A stretch of DNA of 64,000 nt from Lachnospiraceae bacterium KH1T2 (GTDB lineage Bacteria > Bacillota > Clostridia > Lachnospirales > Lachnospiraceae). A program made the translations under genes and the position numbers. The stretch spans positions 248,001 through 312,000 of the forward strand of contig FOSY01000001.1 in assembly GCA_900114405.1 (NCBI GenBank). The letters are read 5' to 3'. The notes beneath the pieces were generated by a model. That model made no database searches and was not told the DNA's origin. It saw only the letters and a program-made list of their open reading frames with translations. Positions 1 through 9,764 of this stretch are shown here, piece by piece. Every line of letters starts with the position of its first letter. Positions within the stretch are counted from its first letter, which is position 1.

Positions 1-19
1 AAAAGATAAATAATCAGCA

Positions 20-54
20 AGCGGCCGGTTCGATACTGAACCAGCCGCTTTTTT
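20..54. terminator. Rho-independent terminator hairpin at the window edge
   Basis: A GC-rich stem (AGCGGC-C-GGTTC paired with GAACC-A-GCCGCT, six-base loop) is followed on the plus strand by six T. It sits directly behind the stop of the minus-strand PHP gene, and the minus-strand side beyond it is also T-rich. It probably ends a plus-strand transcript from outside the window and may also stop the PHP operon. Confidence 0.8.
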
Positions 55-845
55 CATCTTCCTGTTCTTAAAAACAGTTCTTTTTTCTTCAATTCCAATT
101 TTCTTTTATGACGTTTCATTATCGCACCGGCTTTATTATAAAACCAAAATCCCTGCACAAGTACATTATTCAGCGGTCCCAGCCTGTCTTTTGCCGTTTT
201 GCCATATAATTCTCCGCCGCAGCTTATCCCTATCGCTCCATTTTTCATGTATGCAATAAGTTCAGACTCCGTCTTTATATCATCCGGAACATTAGTCCAT
301 GCAGTACCTACACAGTCAATCCTATGTGCGTCAGAGCCGCCTGTTCCCGGCTTATGGTAAACATTTGCGATAACTCTCGCCTCAGAATTACTCTCTTCAC
401 TCTCACATGCATTAAAAGCTTCCACGAAATCAAATTTAAGCATCGTCGAAACTTTATGTCCACGCCTTGTATTACAAAAACTCATGTATGCTGATCCGCA
501 TGGATGTGCAGGACCTAATATCCCACCATGCTTATGAACTATATCTATCAGCATAGCTACCGGCATTCCTCGCATTTCAAGTATCCTAAGCTTCAATGAT
601 TCCGGCATGATGCATATAATATGCCCTGCGTCGATAGTATCGTACTCTACGCCTTTAAATACCACAAAATCATCGTATTTACCCCATAAATTATCCTTGA
701 AATAGCGATACCCATCATAGGAATCATGATCTGTGACCACCATTCCTCCAAATCCCAATGCTCTAAGTTTTTCGATGTATTCTACAATACTTACACCTGC
801 ATCGGGTGAGCCTTCCTTAGTGTGACAGTGCATATCAATTTTCAA
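54..845 (-). CDS. PHP-domain metal-dependent phosphoesterase
   Basis: A PHP (polymerase and histidinol phosphatase) domain fills the 263-residue protein. Candidate metal ligands are visible: H6 and H8 in the MHCHT motif, D39-H40 in TDHD, E67, H114 in PAHP, and D172 and H174 in GSDAH. Such stand-alone PHP proteins hydrolyse phosphoesters, for example nucleoside 3',5'-bisphosphates or short oligonucleotides; the substrate here cannot be told. There is no signal peptide, so it should be cytosolic. It is the last gene of a minus-strand run behind a response regulator (32-nt gap) and ahead of a terminator. A link to signalling is suggested only by position. Confidence 0.85.
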   Translation of the reverse strand: MKIDMHCHTKEGSPDAGVSIVEYIEKLRALGFGGMVVTDHDSYDGYRYFKDNLWGKYDDFVVFKGVEYDTIDAGHIICIMPESLKLRILEMRGMPVAMLIDIVHKHGGILGPAHPCGSAYMSFCNTRRGHKVSTMLKFDFVEAFNACESEESNSEARVIANVYHKPGTGGSDAHRIDCVGTAWTNVPDDIKTESELIAYMKNGAIGISCGGELYGKTAKDRLGPLNNVLVQGFWFYNKAGAIMKRHKRKLELKKKELFLRTGR

Positions 846-877
846 GCCTTATCCTCCCAAAGAACTGAAGGTTTTCT

Positions 878-1642
878 TTATCCAAGCACTTCCTTTATCC
901 TCTTCATCAGTTCTTCTCTCTTTACCGGCTTAACGAGGAATCCACTAGGATGAAGTGATAATGATTTCATTACCATATCCTTCTCAGAATTACCTGTAAG
1001 GAAAATAACCGGGACTGTCTTGCCATTCTCTAGATAACGTATTCTCTGAAGAGTTGCCGGTCCATCGAGCCCTGGCATGAAACAGTCCAGCAGAATAATG
1101 TCAGGAAACTGCTTTTCAACAAACTTGAGTGCCATTTCTCCGCTCTTTACACAGGTAACCTTAAAATTTTCATCGAGGTAACTCTTCATAAGGCGAAGCG
1201 CAACAACATCATCATCAACGACAAGAACATGCCGTGGTCTTGACATCGAAAGAATCATTCTTTCTACTATGTCTAGCAATTTTCCAGATTTTATCGATGT
1301 ATCTGCGATGTAATCCGGGTCCTTAAACACATTTTCATGATAAAGCCTCTGATCTTCCGGATCAGCTATCAAAATCAGTGGAATACCACTATAACGCTCG
1401 TCTTCAGAAACATCTATCAACGGAAACATCTTTTGTCTTGTGAGGCCTTCTGCATATATTATGATGCAGTCTGGTATATATCCCCCCAGATTTCCAAGTA
1501 TATCCGTTCCTGAAAGCAGCGCACTCTTAAACTTGTACAAACCGTCAAATGAGCGTTCATAACGACGCAGCTTGTCCGCGTCAGTTGATATTATTAATAC
1601 TTTATCCACATTTAACCCCAATTCTGGAATGACCCTTCGCAT
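878..1642 (-). CDS. Response regulator with a degenerate plus a canonical receiver domain
   Basis: Two CheY-like domains and no DNA-binding output. The C-terminal receiver (about 137-254) is complete: D143/D144 acidic pocket, phospho-acceptor D186 in IILLD, T216 and K238. The N-terminal half (about 14-130) has the same alternating strand-helix pattern, but the acceptor position is Tyr/Ala (CIIIYAE), so it is likely a pseudo-receiver for protein contacts. It lies 114 nt behind the hybrid sensor kinase and is the obvious partner for that kinase's phosphotransfer domain. The start is uncertain: the ATG at 1642 has a weak ribosome site, while a GTG at 1609 is preceded by GGGG and would still leave both domains intact. 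Confidence 0.85.
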   Translation of the reverse strand: MRRVIPELGLNVDKVLIISTDADKLRRYERSFDGLYKFKSALLSGTDILGNLGGYIPDCIIIYAEGLTRQKMFPLIDVSEDERYSGIPLILIADPEDQRLYHENVFKDPDYIADTSIKSGKLLDIVERMILSMSRPRHVLVVDDDVVALRLMKSYLDENFKVTCVKSGEMALKFVEKQFPDIILLDCFMPGLDGPATLQRIRYLENGKTVPVIFLTGNSEKDMVMKSLSLHPSGFLVKPVKREELMKRIKEVLG

Positions 1643-1756
1643 TCCCTACGTTAGCCTTCATACTCTTAGTTTAACATAACTTTCAGATATTGCACACAAA
1701 ATAACATTATTACACAAAATAAAAAACATTCCTGTGATTGTATCAGAAATTATTTT

Positions 1757-4700
1757 TTAGTTTTCATCGAGAATTTCGTGCACAGTTTCTATTGCCGCAT
1801 CATAATCAAAATCATCCAATTGCTTTGCAACTTTTTTGAATACTTCCATAAGCTTTGAATCACTTATAACATTTTGATTTTTTGAATTAGCTGCATCGCA
1901 AAGCTCAATTGCTTTTCGCGCCGACATATAGACCGGCTTGAAAAGTTCACTAAGTTCCTCCTGCTCCGCTGCTATTTCATCAACCTTTTCTTCCTTTGCC
2001 AGATCTTCCATATGTTTAGATTTATCTGACAGATCGTTAGCTCCTATGTATTTTGCAGAACTTTTCATAGCATGGACTGTGATTCTGTATGCCTTTATAT
2101 CTCCATCGTTAAACTGTTTTTCAGCCATCTCAAACTGATTTTGCTCAACAAATGCCTCCAACAGTCCTATATAAGCTTTCACATCGCCTTGACAATTCTC
2201 CATACCAACAGCAATGTCTATGCCTTCTAATGTATCTCTAAGAATATCCTCTCTCTTGTCCTCTTCCTCTGGTTTTTCATTAAAATAACCTTCCGGAACA
2301 GATTCCTTTTTCCCATCAGGTATCCATCTGTCAAGTATCAGCCTGAGTTTCTTTAACTCGATAGGTTTGGAAAGAAAGTCATTCATCCCTGCTTCCTTAA
2401 ACTGCTTCTCTACTCCCTTTATCGCATTGGCAGTCAGAGCAACTATTGTTATATCTTTGCTCCGAGGAAGCCCGGATTTTCTGATCCTATCTGTAGTTTC
2501 CACGCCATCCATCACCGGCATCATATGATCCATGAAGATCATATCCAAGTCAGGATGTTTCTTGAAAATTTCTATAGCTTCATTTCCAGATAATGCAGTT
2601 ACTACATTTATCCCATATTTTTCAATGATTCCACGGGCAACTTCCAGATTAACCTTATTATCATCAACTATCAATACATTTGCCTTGGGTGCTATAAAGT
2701 CAATAGAAAATGATTTCTCGTTACTATGGTATTCCTTCCCATATACGAACTCACAGCGCTGTGTACCTATAGATTTCAGCGGAACTTCAAATGAAAATAC
2801 CGAACCCTCACCATAGACACTATCCACATAAACCTGTCCGCCCATTAATTCCAATAGACTTCTGACAACCGCAAGTCCCAGCCCGCTTCCGGTAATTCCT
2901 TTATTTCTTTTTGTGTCGACCTGCTTAAATGCTTCAAACAGTTTCGAAAGATCCTCTTTCTTAATTCCTATTCCTGTATCTTTGATGGTCGCCTTTAGTA
3001 ATCCCTTCTCCTCACCAGCTTTCGGCTCTTCCCAGCTCACACGGAATACTATCTCACCTTTATCTGTATACTTCACAGAGTTATTTAAAATATTTATCAT
3101 TATCTGCCGTATACGTGTCACATCGCCATAGAACATATTAGGAATGTTATCATCCACTTCAACGATGAAATCTATAGGTTTTTCCAAAAGCCGCATTCCT
3201 ATCATGGCAGTTACATCATGCAGAAGCGACGACATCATGAAATCATCTTCCACGATTTCAAATTTGCCTTGCTCAATCTTCGAAAAATCAAGTATTTCAT
3301 TCACGATCGTAACAAGATTATTTGAGGCTTGCCTGATATCTGCCGCATATTTCTTTGTCTGCGGACTGATATTCTTTTCTGCAAGAATCAATTCCGAAAA
3401 ACCATTGATAGCATTCATCGGTGTCCTGATCTCATGGGACATTGATGAAAGGAAATTAGACTTTGCCGCAGATGCTCTATCCGCCCGCTCTTTAAGTATG
3501 TAACTCGCAATGATACTCGTCAGCTCAACCAAAGTGTCTATCTCTTCCTGCGTCCACTCTGCCTTATCATTCGCTCTGAGGAAATTAATACTTCCCCATA
3601 TCTCATTTTCTGAACGGATTGCACAAAAGAGCATTCCCATTTCAAATAAATTTCCCTCCTTCAGATCAGGCAAATTATTTACCAGTTCTTCCGATACCAC
3701 AAATGAATCATCATGACCTAAAATCTGCCTCACCGCTTCATAATCCTGACTGTCTATCACTACCTTTTTGCCAAGCAATCTATTTTCCATATTTTGCATG
3801 TTTAATTCATATATGCAGTTCATTGCAATCTGTGACATTGAAACATCTCTCTCAAGCACAAAAATAGTGTCCACATCAAACTGCATACCTATACGTTCTA
3901 ACACGAGCTGTATCGCACTATCTATATTTTTAGAACGTTCCATAAGTGAAAAAGCAAATGTCAAAATGTCATCACTATAGCTGGCAAATGGAGAATTCTT
4001 CGTCTGATTCTCATTAAGTGCAAATTTCTCTTCAAATGGCATCGCATCAAACAATTCCGCCAATGTATGAAAAAAGTCGATTGAAGCATTTATAGAACAG
4101 CCAATTCCTATTCCTCTGTCAATATGCTTAAGCCGTTCCAAAATAACATTCCTAAATTTATCTGCCTCTTCATACTTTACTTCATTCAAAGTAACGACAA
4201 ACGACGAGTATCCCACTCTGATCTTTATATCCTCATTTCTGCTAAACCGACTTATAGTAGTCGCTATTCGCGATATCAGAGCATCCATAAAGACCGGACC
4301 CACGCTTTGACTTATCTGCTCAATATTGGTGATCCTCATATACATGAATGTCATATTTTTCAGCTGTTCTTCATTCATGATTCCTGCATCAAGAACTCTG
4401 ATACCTACGCTCCATGTAAGAAAATTTGTAAGTTTGTCCTTCTGTGCCTGTTCCAAAAGACCCTGCTCTGCCTGCTTCTCCATCGTAATGTCTATGATCT
4501 TGCCTATCAACCTCACGGGCATAGTCCCATCATATTTGATCACTCCAGAAACAGAAAGCCACGAATATCTTTCATTTTTTATATGAAATCTAAATTCTAT
4601 AGGGCCTGTAAGTTTTCCTTCTGCAAAAAAACGCACCTTAGGAACATCAGCCGGATGGATCATTCCATTATCCAGCTGATGCTCCATAAGATGCGTAAAT

Positions 4701-4852
4701 ACTACCGGTTCCTGCATTCCCCGATTTGTATCATCTCTAAGATTACCATAAAAATACCCTATGTCACCCTCATAGAGATACTCATATATAACTTCACGAG
4801 AGGCCTTAACGACCTCTCTGTAACGTTCTACCTCGCTCAACAACTCCGTCAT
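1757..4852 (-). CDS. Hybrid sensor histidine kinase: PAS, degenerate GGDEF, GAF, HisKA, HATPase, REC, Hpt
   Basis: Order of parts in 1031 residues: a PAS/PAC sensor (about 1-125), a GGDEF-fold region (about 136-265) whose signature is replaced by GYSSF, a GAF-like domain (about 300-455), HisKA with H473 in SHEIRTPMN, an ATPase domain with the N box near 590 and G boxes DTGIGI (625) and GSGLGL (655), a receiver with acceptor D775 in FMDHMMP, and an Hpt domain with H927 in HAMKS. No transmembrane helix is visible, so it should sense a cytoplasmic cue. A full four-step phosphorelay His-Asp-His is encoded in one chain; the final Asp is probably on the next gene. The start follows a GGGGG site. 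It lies 29 nt behind the helicase. Confidence 0.9.
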   Translation of the reverse strand: MTELLSEVERYREVVKASREVIYEYLYEGDIGYFYGNLRDDTNRGMQEPVVFTHLMEHQLDNGMIHPADVPKVRFFAEGKLTGPIEFRFHIKNERYSWLSVSGVIKYDGTMPVRLIGKIIDITMEKQAEQGLLEQAQKDKLTNFLTWSVGIRVLDAGIMNEEQLKNMTFMYMRITNIEQISQSVGPVFMDALISRIATTISRFSRNEDIKIRVGYSSFVVTLNEVKYEEADKFRNVILERLKHIDRGIGIGCSINASIDFFHTLAELFDAMPFEEKFALNENQTKNSPFASYSDDILTFAFSLMERSKNIDSAIQLVLERIGMQFDVDTIFVLERDVSMSQIAMNCIYELNMQNMENRLLGKKVVIDSQDYEAVRQILGHDDSFVVSEELVNNLPDLKEGNLFEMGMLFCAIRSENEIWGSINFLRANDKAEWTQEEIDTLVELTSIIASYILKERADRASAAKSNFLSSMSHEIRTPMNAINGFSELILAEKNISPQTKKYAADIRQASNNLVTIVNEILDFSKIEQGKFEIVEDDFMMSSLLHDVTAMIGMRLLEKPIDFIVEVDDNIPNMFYGDVTRIRQIMINILNNSVKYTDKGEIVFRVSWEEPKAGEEKGLLKATIKDTGIGIKKEDLSKLFEAFKQVDTKRNKGITGSGLGLAVVRSLLELMGGQVYVDSVYGEGSVFSFEVPLKSIGTQRCEFVYGKEYHSNEKSFSIDFIAPKANVLIVDDNKVNLEVARGIIEKYGINVVTALSGNEAIEIFKKHPDLDMIFMDHMMPVMDGVETTDRIRKSGLPRSKDITIVALTANAIKGVEKQFKEAGMNDFLSKPIELKKLRLILDRWIPDGKKESVPEGYFNEKPEEEDKREDILRDTLEGIDIAVGMENCQGDVKAYIGLLEAFVEQNQFEMAEKQFNDGDIKAYRITVHAMKSSAKYIGANDLSDKSKHMEDLAKEEKVDEIAAEQEELSELFKPVYMSARKAIELCDAANSKNQNVISDSKLMEVFKKVAKQLDDFDYDAAIETVHEILDEN

Positions 4853-4881
4853 TTTTCCATCCCCCTCATGAATGTAAAAAA

Positions 4882-6513
4882 TCAGCCCTTGTCTTTCTTA
4901 TGATGATTTTTCTTTTTAATTACATTTCCGTTCTTATCTAAATCCTTTGAACGAATCTTGTCTTTCTTAAAATCCTTCTTAAAATCTTTACGATCACGGT
5001 CACGTCTGTCTCTACGATCTCTGTGATCACGATCTTTACGATCTCTTCTATCGCGTCTGTCACCGTCTCTGCGTCCCTTGCGGTCGCGACGATCTCTGTC
5101 GCGGTCACGTCCGCCCCACTCTTTCTTGCGCTTTTTCTTCTCTGCAAGATAGTCTTCTGTAGGGATATCCTCAAGCGGCTCATCACCCATCTGCTGCTTA
5201 AGGAACGCAGCTGCAAGCTCAATTGCTGTGCAATCCTCATCATCAAGCTTTGTCTCGATGATGTGCTGCATATCTGTAAGGTCCTGTGAACTTACGATTT
5301 CTAAGATATCTGAAAGTATCTTTTCTGATTTAGAAGCCTTGATATCAGCCGCTGTCGGAACTGTACGTGCCTTGATCTTTGTCTTACATGCTCTCTCAAT
5401 GTCACGGATCTTATATATCTCACGACCTACGACCATTGTGAAGGATCTGCCCTTCTTACCAGCACGTCCTGTACGTCCGATACGATGTACATAGTACTCG
5501 ATATCCTGTGGGATATCATAGTTAAATACAGCCTCAACTCCACTTACATCGATTCCTCGTGCAGCAACGTCAGTAGCAATAAGGATCTCTACCGAACCAT
5601 TTCTGAAGCCCTGCATAACATGATCTCTCTGAACCTGTGAAAGATCTCCATGAAGACCCGCTGCGAAATAGCCTCTTCCGACAAGATTCTCAGTAAGCTC
5701 ATCAACCATTCTCTTAGTATTACAGAAAATAAGGCTGTGCTTTGGATTATAATAATCAAGAAGACGTGCAACTACCTCTTCTTTATTCTGTCTTGCAACT
5801 TCATAATAATACTGCTTGATAAGCGGAACTGTAAGCTCCTTAGAAGGCATCTTAAGCTGAACAGCATTTTCCTTCTGGTATTTCTTTGTTATATCAAGAA
5901 TAGGCTTCGGCATAGTTGCTGAGAAGAGCGCTGTCTGATGCTCTTCAGGCATAGACTCAAGTATTGTCTCGATATCCTCTCTGAAGCCCATGTCAAGCAT
6001 TTCATCAGCCTCATCAAGGACGATTGTCTTTACTCCTGCCATCTTCATTGTATGACGACGCATATGATCCATTACACGTCCCGGTGTACCTACTACGATC
6101 TGTACATTGCCCTTAAGCGAACGGATCTGCTTCACGATATCCTGTCCGCCATAAATAGGCAGAACTCTGATTCCGGACATGTACTTGGAATACTTACGCA
6201 TTTCCTCAGCTGCCTGAATAGCAAGCTCACGGGTCGGGCAAAGAACGATTGCCTGAAGTGCCGGATTTTCAGGATCTACCGTCATGAGCAATGGAATAGA
6301 AAATGCTGCTGTCTTACCTGTTCCTGTCTGTGCCTGACCTAAGATATCCTTACCCTCGATCATCACCGGGATAGCCTGTGACTGGATAGGCGTCATCTCT
6401 TCAAAACCAAGCTCAGCTACAGCACGCTTGATACGGTCATCCACATTGGAATCCTCATAGCGGATTGTCTTAATTTCAGGTGTCTCGTTCATTAAAATTT
6501 CAGTTTCGTTCAA
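4882..6513 (-). CDS. DEAD-box ATP-dependent RNA helicase with Arg/Asp-rich tail
   Basis: Complete DEAD-box helicase core: Q motif before residue 50, Walker A AQTGTGKT (61-68), PTRELA, TPGR, DEAD, SAT, and motif VI HRIGRTGRAG. The last hundred or so residues are a charged, low-complexity extension rich in RDR/RDRR repeats followed by Lys, a likely RNA-binding tail; CsdA/DeaD-type helicases in ribosome assembly and cold adaptation have similar tails. I place the start at the TTG at 6513 because GAGG lies six bases upstream; an ATG at 6492 has no site at a usable distance, and the reading frame beyond 6513 runs into the preceding gene. The sensor kinase follows 29 nt downstream. Confidence 0.92.
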   Translation of the reverse strand: MNETEILMNETPEIKTIRYEDSNVDDRIKRAVAELGFEEMTPIQSQAIPVMIEGKDILGQAQTGTGKTAAFSIPLLMTVDPENPALQAIVLCPTRELAIQAAEEMRKYSKYMSGIRVLPIYGGQDIVKQIRSLKGNVQIVVGTPGRVMDHMRRHTMKMAGVKTIVLDEADEMLDMGFREDIETILESMPEEHQTALFSATMPKPILDITKKYQKENAVQLKMPSKELTVPLIKQYYYEVARQNKEEVVARLLDYYNPKHSLIFCNTKRMVDELTENLVGRGYFAAGLHGDLSQVQRDHVMQGFRNGSVEILIATDVAARGIDVSGVEAVFNYDIPQDIEYYVHRIGRTGRAGKKGRSFTMVVGREIYKIRDIERACKTKIKARTVPTAADIKASKSEKILSDILEIVSSQDLTDMQHIIETKLDDEDCTAIELAAAFLKQQMGDEPLEDIPTEDYLAEKKKRKKEWGGRDRDRDRRDRKGRRDGDRRDRRDRKDRDHRDRRDRRDRDRKDFKKDFKKDKIRSKDLDKNGNVIKKKNHHKKDKG

Positions 6514-6562
6514 ATCTTTCCTCTTGTCTTTCAAAATAAAACTATATGTTTCGGGGCGCCAA

Positions 6563-7471
6563 TTATTTTTCCGGCAGGACGCCCTGATCACCAAAGTCAG
6601 GGATAAAGCTTTCCTTTGCTACGCTTCCATCCTGCGTATATGCATTTTTAACTCCCAGATTGATTGCAAAATCAACCAGTCTTTCGTACTCACTCGGCCG
6701 GCATCTTCTTGCCAGCTCCGGATAATCATCTCCGATCCCTTTGATCGGTGTATACTGATCCATAATACTGATCGTAATGCTGTCTCCATAGGTTTCATAC
6801 AGATACCGCACCACTTTTTTGGAGTTCAATACATGCCCAGGCAATAATAAATGCCTGACAATAACGCCACGTGTCATTATACCACGTCTGTCAAGTACCT
6901 GGCTCGAACATTGTCTGACCATTTCTGCAATTGCAGATTTCGCAACCTCCGGATAATCAGGCGCATTCGAATATTTTGCCGCAAGATCAGGCTCCATGTA
7001 TTTAAAATCAGGCAAATAAATATCTATAAGTCCATCAAGTGCTTTTATCTGCTCCACAGTTTCATAACCAGAGCAATTCATCAGAAAAGGAAGTGAAAAG
7101 CCTTTATCTTTTGCACTTTTGATTGCTTTGATCACCTGCGGAATGTAATGATCAGGAGTAACAAGATTAATATTATTAGCTCCTTTATCACATAATTCAT
7201 AAAATATATCGGTCAATCGTTCGACAGAAATTACCTGACCTCTTTGACTTTTTGCTATATCATGATTCTGGCAGTAGACACACTGCATAGAACATCCTGA
7301 GAAAAAAACAGCCCCCGAACCCTCTTTTCCTGAAATACAGGGTTCTTCCCAAAAATGAAGTGCCGCGCGTGCAACTTTCAGCTCATTCTCTGAATGGCAG
7401 TATGCTCCGGGCGCTCCCGGAGCACTTCTGTCAGCGCCGCATCTGCGTGGACAAAGATTACATACAGACAT
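6563..7471 (-). CDS. PflX-like radical SAM protein (PFL-activating-enzyme family)
   Basis: The cluster motif C60-x3-C64-x2-C67 (CSMQCVYC) marks a radical SAM enzyme, and four more cysteines sit near the N terminus (C4, C7, C11, C25). Length (302) and the NLCPRRC opening match the PflX branch related to pyruvate formate-lyase activating enzymes; most members have no proven substrate. It should bind a [4Fe-4S] cluster and cleave S-adenosylmethionine in the cytosol. The start overlaps the stop of the upstream GT4 gene as TAATG, so translation is probably coupled. No glycyl radical enzyme lies nearby, so the target is unknown. Confidence 0.88.
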   Translation of the reverse strand: MSVCNLCPRRCGADRSAPGAPGAYCHSENELKVARAALHFWEEPCISGKEGSGAVFFSGCSMQCVYCQNHDIAKSQRGQVISVERLTDIFYELCDKGANNINLVTPDHYIPQVIKAIKSAKDKGFSLPFLMNCSGYETVEQIKALDGLIDIYLPDFKYMEPDLAAKYSNAPDYPEVAKSAIAEMVRQCSSQVLDRRGIMTRGVIVRHLLLPGHVLNSKKVVRYLYETYGDSITISIMDQYTPIKGIGDDYPELARRCRPSEYERLVDFAINLGVKNAYTQDGSVAKESFIPDFGDQGVLPEK

Positions 7472-8667
7472 TACTTAAAACTCATTCCTATCTTATAAAT
7501 CTCTACTAATTCTTTATAATTTTCTTCTTCACTGAACCGCTTAAGCTTTGAAGCATCAAATCTATAATTTTCTGCCTTAAAATCAATCACTGCCTTAGCT
7601 ATGCTCTCTTCAAGCTTTTCTCCAGGCTCCAGCAGCAGATCTTTCTTACCATAGACAGTGCTGATTATCTCACCGCCGTTTCCAAAATCACACCCGATTA
7701 CAGGAGTTCCTACGCTAAAGCTTTCAATTATCGTCATAGGCATGCCTTCATACCACTTTGACATAAAAAGCATTGCATCAGCCGCTGCAAGCAATCTCAG
7801 GGCTTCTGAATGCTCGACACTTCCCTTAAAGTCGACATTGCTTAGTTTATTCTCTCTGATAAACTCAAGGCATTTTTCCTCTAGCGGACCACTTCCGCAC
7901 ACAGTAAGACGAATATCCGAAGGCACATTTTTCCATGCCCTAAGTATCGTATCTATGCCCTTTGTTTCATCGATCCTGCCTATAAAAATGAAGTTTTTCC
8001 CGTTTTTTTCAGCCTGACTGTCTTTCCTTATATCAGAGAGTGCCGGTATGAAATTAGGCTTAACAAAAACACGCTTTGGATCTATCAGCTTTTTCCCAAT
8101 GCGGTTTATCTTCAGGAGTTTCTCTTTATTAAACTCCGTCAGGCAGATGAAATTCACATTTTTATAAAGTTTTTGGCGTCTTGCCGCCATCTGTATCCTC
8201 ATCGCTGCTTCCGACTGAAGCCTGCTTCCACGGTAGCACTTATGTCTGACACCGCACTTAAAACCATCTTCAAGGCATTCTTCACATATTTTGCCGTCTC
8301 TGTAAAAAATCGCATTCAGGCAAAGCAACCTAAAATTATGGACTGTCAGAAATACCGGAACATCTGCATCCCTTGCCGCCGCATATACTGATGGGCTTAT
8401 AAGCATATGGGTGTTGTGGACATGTATCAAGTCGATGTCCTTTTCCTTCACAAGCTTCATAATATCACGATATGTCTTCTCTGAATACACCGCATCAATA
8501 AGCATTTTTACTTTTCCAAGTGCATTCATAGAATCCATTTCATGATTATCTCTGGTGTACACAGTTACTTCGTGCCCATGCTCCTCAAGCATTTTCTTTT
8601 CATTGCGAAATACTGTATCCTCTCCGCCCGGAACTTTATAAAAATTGTGTATTAATAAAATTTTCAT
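7471..8667 (-). CDS. Glycosyltransferase family 4
   Basis: A GT-B fold retaining transferase of 398 residues. The N-terminal domain opens MKILLIHNFYKVPGGEDT with the glycine-rich acceptor loop; the C-terminal nucleotide-sugar domain has FIGRIDETKGID, the CGSGP strand and the E-x7-E type motif around YEGMPMTIIES. It should act on the cytosolic face of the membrane, adding a sugar to a lipid-linked intermediate; donor and acceptor cannot be read. The start overlaps the aminotransferase stop by four bases (ATGA), and its stop overlaps the radical SAM start. It marks one end of the glycan region. Confidence 0.9.
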   Translation of the reverse strand: MKILLIHNFYKVPGGEDTVFRNEKKMLEEHGHEVTVYTRDNHEMDSMNALGKVKMLIDAVYSEKTYRDIMKLVKEKDIDLIHVHNTHMLISPSVYAAARDADVPVFLTVHNFRLLCLNAIFYRDGKICEECLEDGFKCGVRHKCYRGSRLQSEAAMRIQMAARRQKLYKNVNFICLTEFNKEKLLKINRIGKKLIDPKRVFVKPNFIPALSDIRKDSQAEKNGKNFIFIGRIDETKGIDTILRAWKNVPSDIRLTVCGSGPLEEKCLEFIRENKLSNVDFKGSVEHSEALRLLAAADAMLFMSKWYEGMPMTIIESFSVGTPVIGCDFGNGGEIISTVYGKKDLLLEPGEKLEESIAKAVIDFKAENYRFDASKLKRFSEEENYKELVEIYKIGMSFK

Positions 8668-9764
8668 TTCCTTATCACTGCTGCGATCCTGTCAATGTCC
8701 TCATGCGAAAGTCCTGCATACATAGGAAGTGTCATAACACGATGTGACATTTTCTGTGCAATAGGAGTTTCAGCCGCATCGTAATCTTTTTTATAGCTAT
8801 CAAGCTCAGTTACCATAGGATAGAAATACTTACGCGCGCATATATCAGCTTTAAGCAGTCTCTCAAATAACTGATCTCTTGTCTCTCCATACTCATTCTC
8901 ATTTACTATGATAGGGAAATATGCATAGTTTGACTGAACTCCGTCCTGAACATGATGGAGCTTTATTCCCTTTATCCCTGAGAGTTTCTCCTGATAATAC
9001 TCATAGGCATCTTTTCGCTGAACTATCCACTCATCGACATGTCTTATGTTGCAAAGTCCCATCGCAGCAGCAAACTCATTCATTTTTGCATTACCGCCGA
9101 TATCTGTGGTGATTTCCTCTGTCACGATTCCAAAGTCTCTGAGGATTTTGATCCTGTCCTCTTCTTCCTGACTTCTGCAGGCAATAGCGCCGCCCTCTAT
9201 CGTGTTAAATACCTTGGTCGCATGGAAACTGAAAGTTGACGCATCACCAAATGCTGCAACACCCACTCCATCTTTTTTCTCACCAAAGGTATGTGATGCA
9301 TCGTAAATAACCTTGAGACCATGTTTCTTAGCTATCGCTTCAATGGCTTCAACATCACAAATATTTCCATAAACATGAACGGGCATTATAGCCACAGTCT
9401 CAGGTGTAATAAGTGCCTCTATCTTTGACGCATCCATCGTATAGTCATCTTCTCTGATATCGCAGAATACCGGCTTAAGTCCGCTTCTGACTATCGCATT
9501 TGTAGTTGAAACGAATGTAAATGGTGTAGTGATGACCTCTCCCGACTTCAATCCAAACATTTCGAAAGCTATTTCTAACGCCATGTGTCCATTCACAACA
9601 AGCTGGAGATGCGGAACTTCCATATATTTTTTTAGTTTTTCGATAAGCTCCTCATGCTTCTTTCCGGCATTAGTCAGCCAATGACTTTCAAATACCGGTC
9701 TTATCTCCTCAACATATTCCTCCAGTGATGGAATAGATGAACGTGTAACAAATATTTTATCCAT
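8664..9764 (-). CDS. DegT/DnrJ/EryC1-family PLP sugar aminotransferase
   Basis: A fold-type I PLP enzyme of 366 residues. K184 in FHATKVFNTIEGG is the expected Schiff-base lysine, D155 in YDASHTFG the pyridine-nitrogen contact, and the SFHATK and EGGA motifs are characteristic. These enzymes aminate keto sugars bound to nucleotides, giving amino-deoxy sugars for surface polymers. It is co-translated with the GT4 gene downstream (ATGA overlap), which suggests that this transferase may use the amino sugar. Upstream lies the palindromic repeat region. No dehydratase partner is in the window, so the pathway is incomplete here. Confidence 0.9.
   Translation of the reverse strand: MDKIFVTRSSIPSLEEYVEEIRPVFESHWLTNAGKKHEELIEKLKKYMEVPHLQLVVNGHMALEIAFEMFGLKSGEVITTPFTFVSTTNAIVRSGLKPVFCDIREDDYTMDASKIEALITPETVAIMPVHVYGNICDVEAIEAIAKKHGLKVIYDASHTFGEKKDGVGVAAFGDASTFSFHATKVFNTIEGGAIACRSQEEEDRIKILRDFGIVTEEITTDIGGNAKMNEFAAAMGLCNIRHVDEWIVQRKDAYEYYQEKLSGIKGIKLHHVQDGVQSNYAYFPIIVNENEYGETRDQLFERLLKADICARKYFYPMVTELDSYKKDYDAAETPIAQKMSHRVMTLPMYAGLSHEDIDRIAAVIRK

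Noticed and set aside
1643..1756. A separate promoter between the sensor kinase and the response regulator
   Set aside because: Some -10-like sequence exists (TGTTAAACT), but no -35 at a normal distance could be identified with confidence.
4124..4903. Plus-strand open frame of 259 codons opposite the sensor kinase
   Set aside because: It lies wholly antisense to a well-supported kinase gene, has Cys/His/Ser-rich composition without domain pattern, and no ribosome site.
5022..5110. Tandem short repeats that could be taken for a CRISPR-like array
   Set aside because: They are codons for the Arg/Asp-rich tail of the helicase, of irregular length and without unique spacers.
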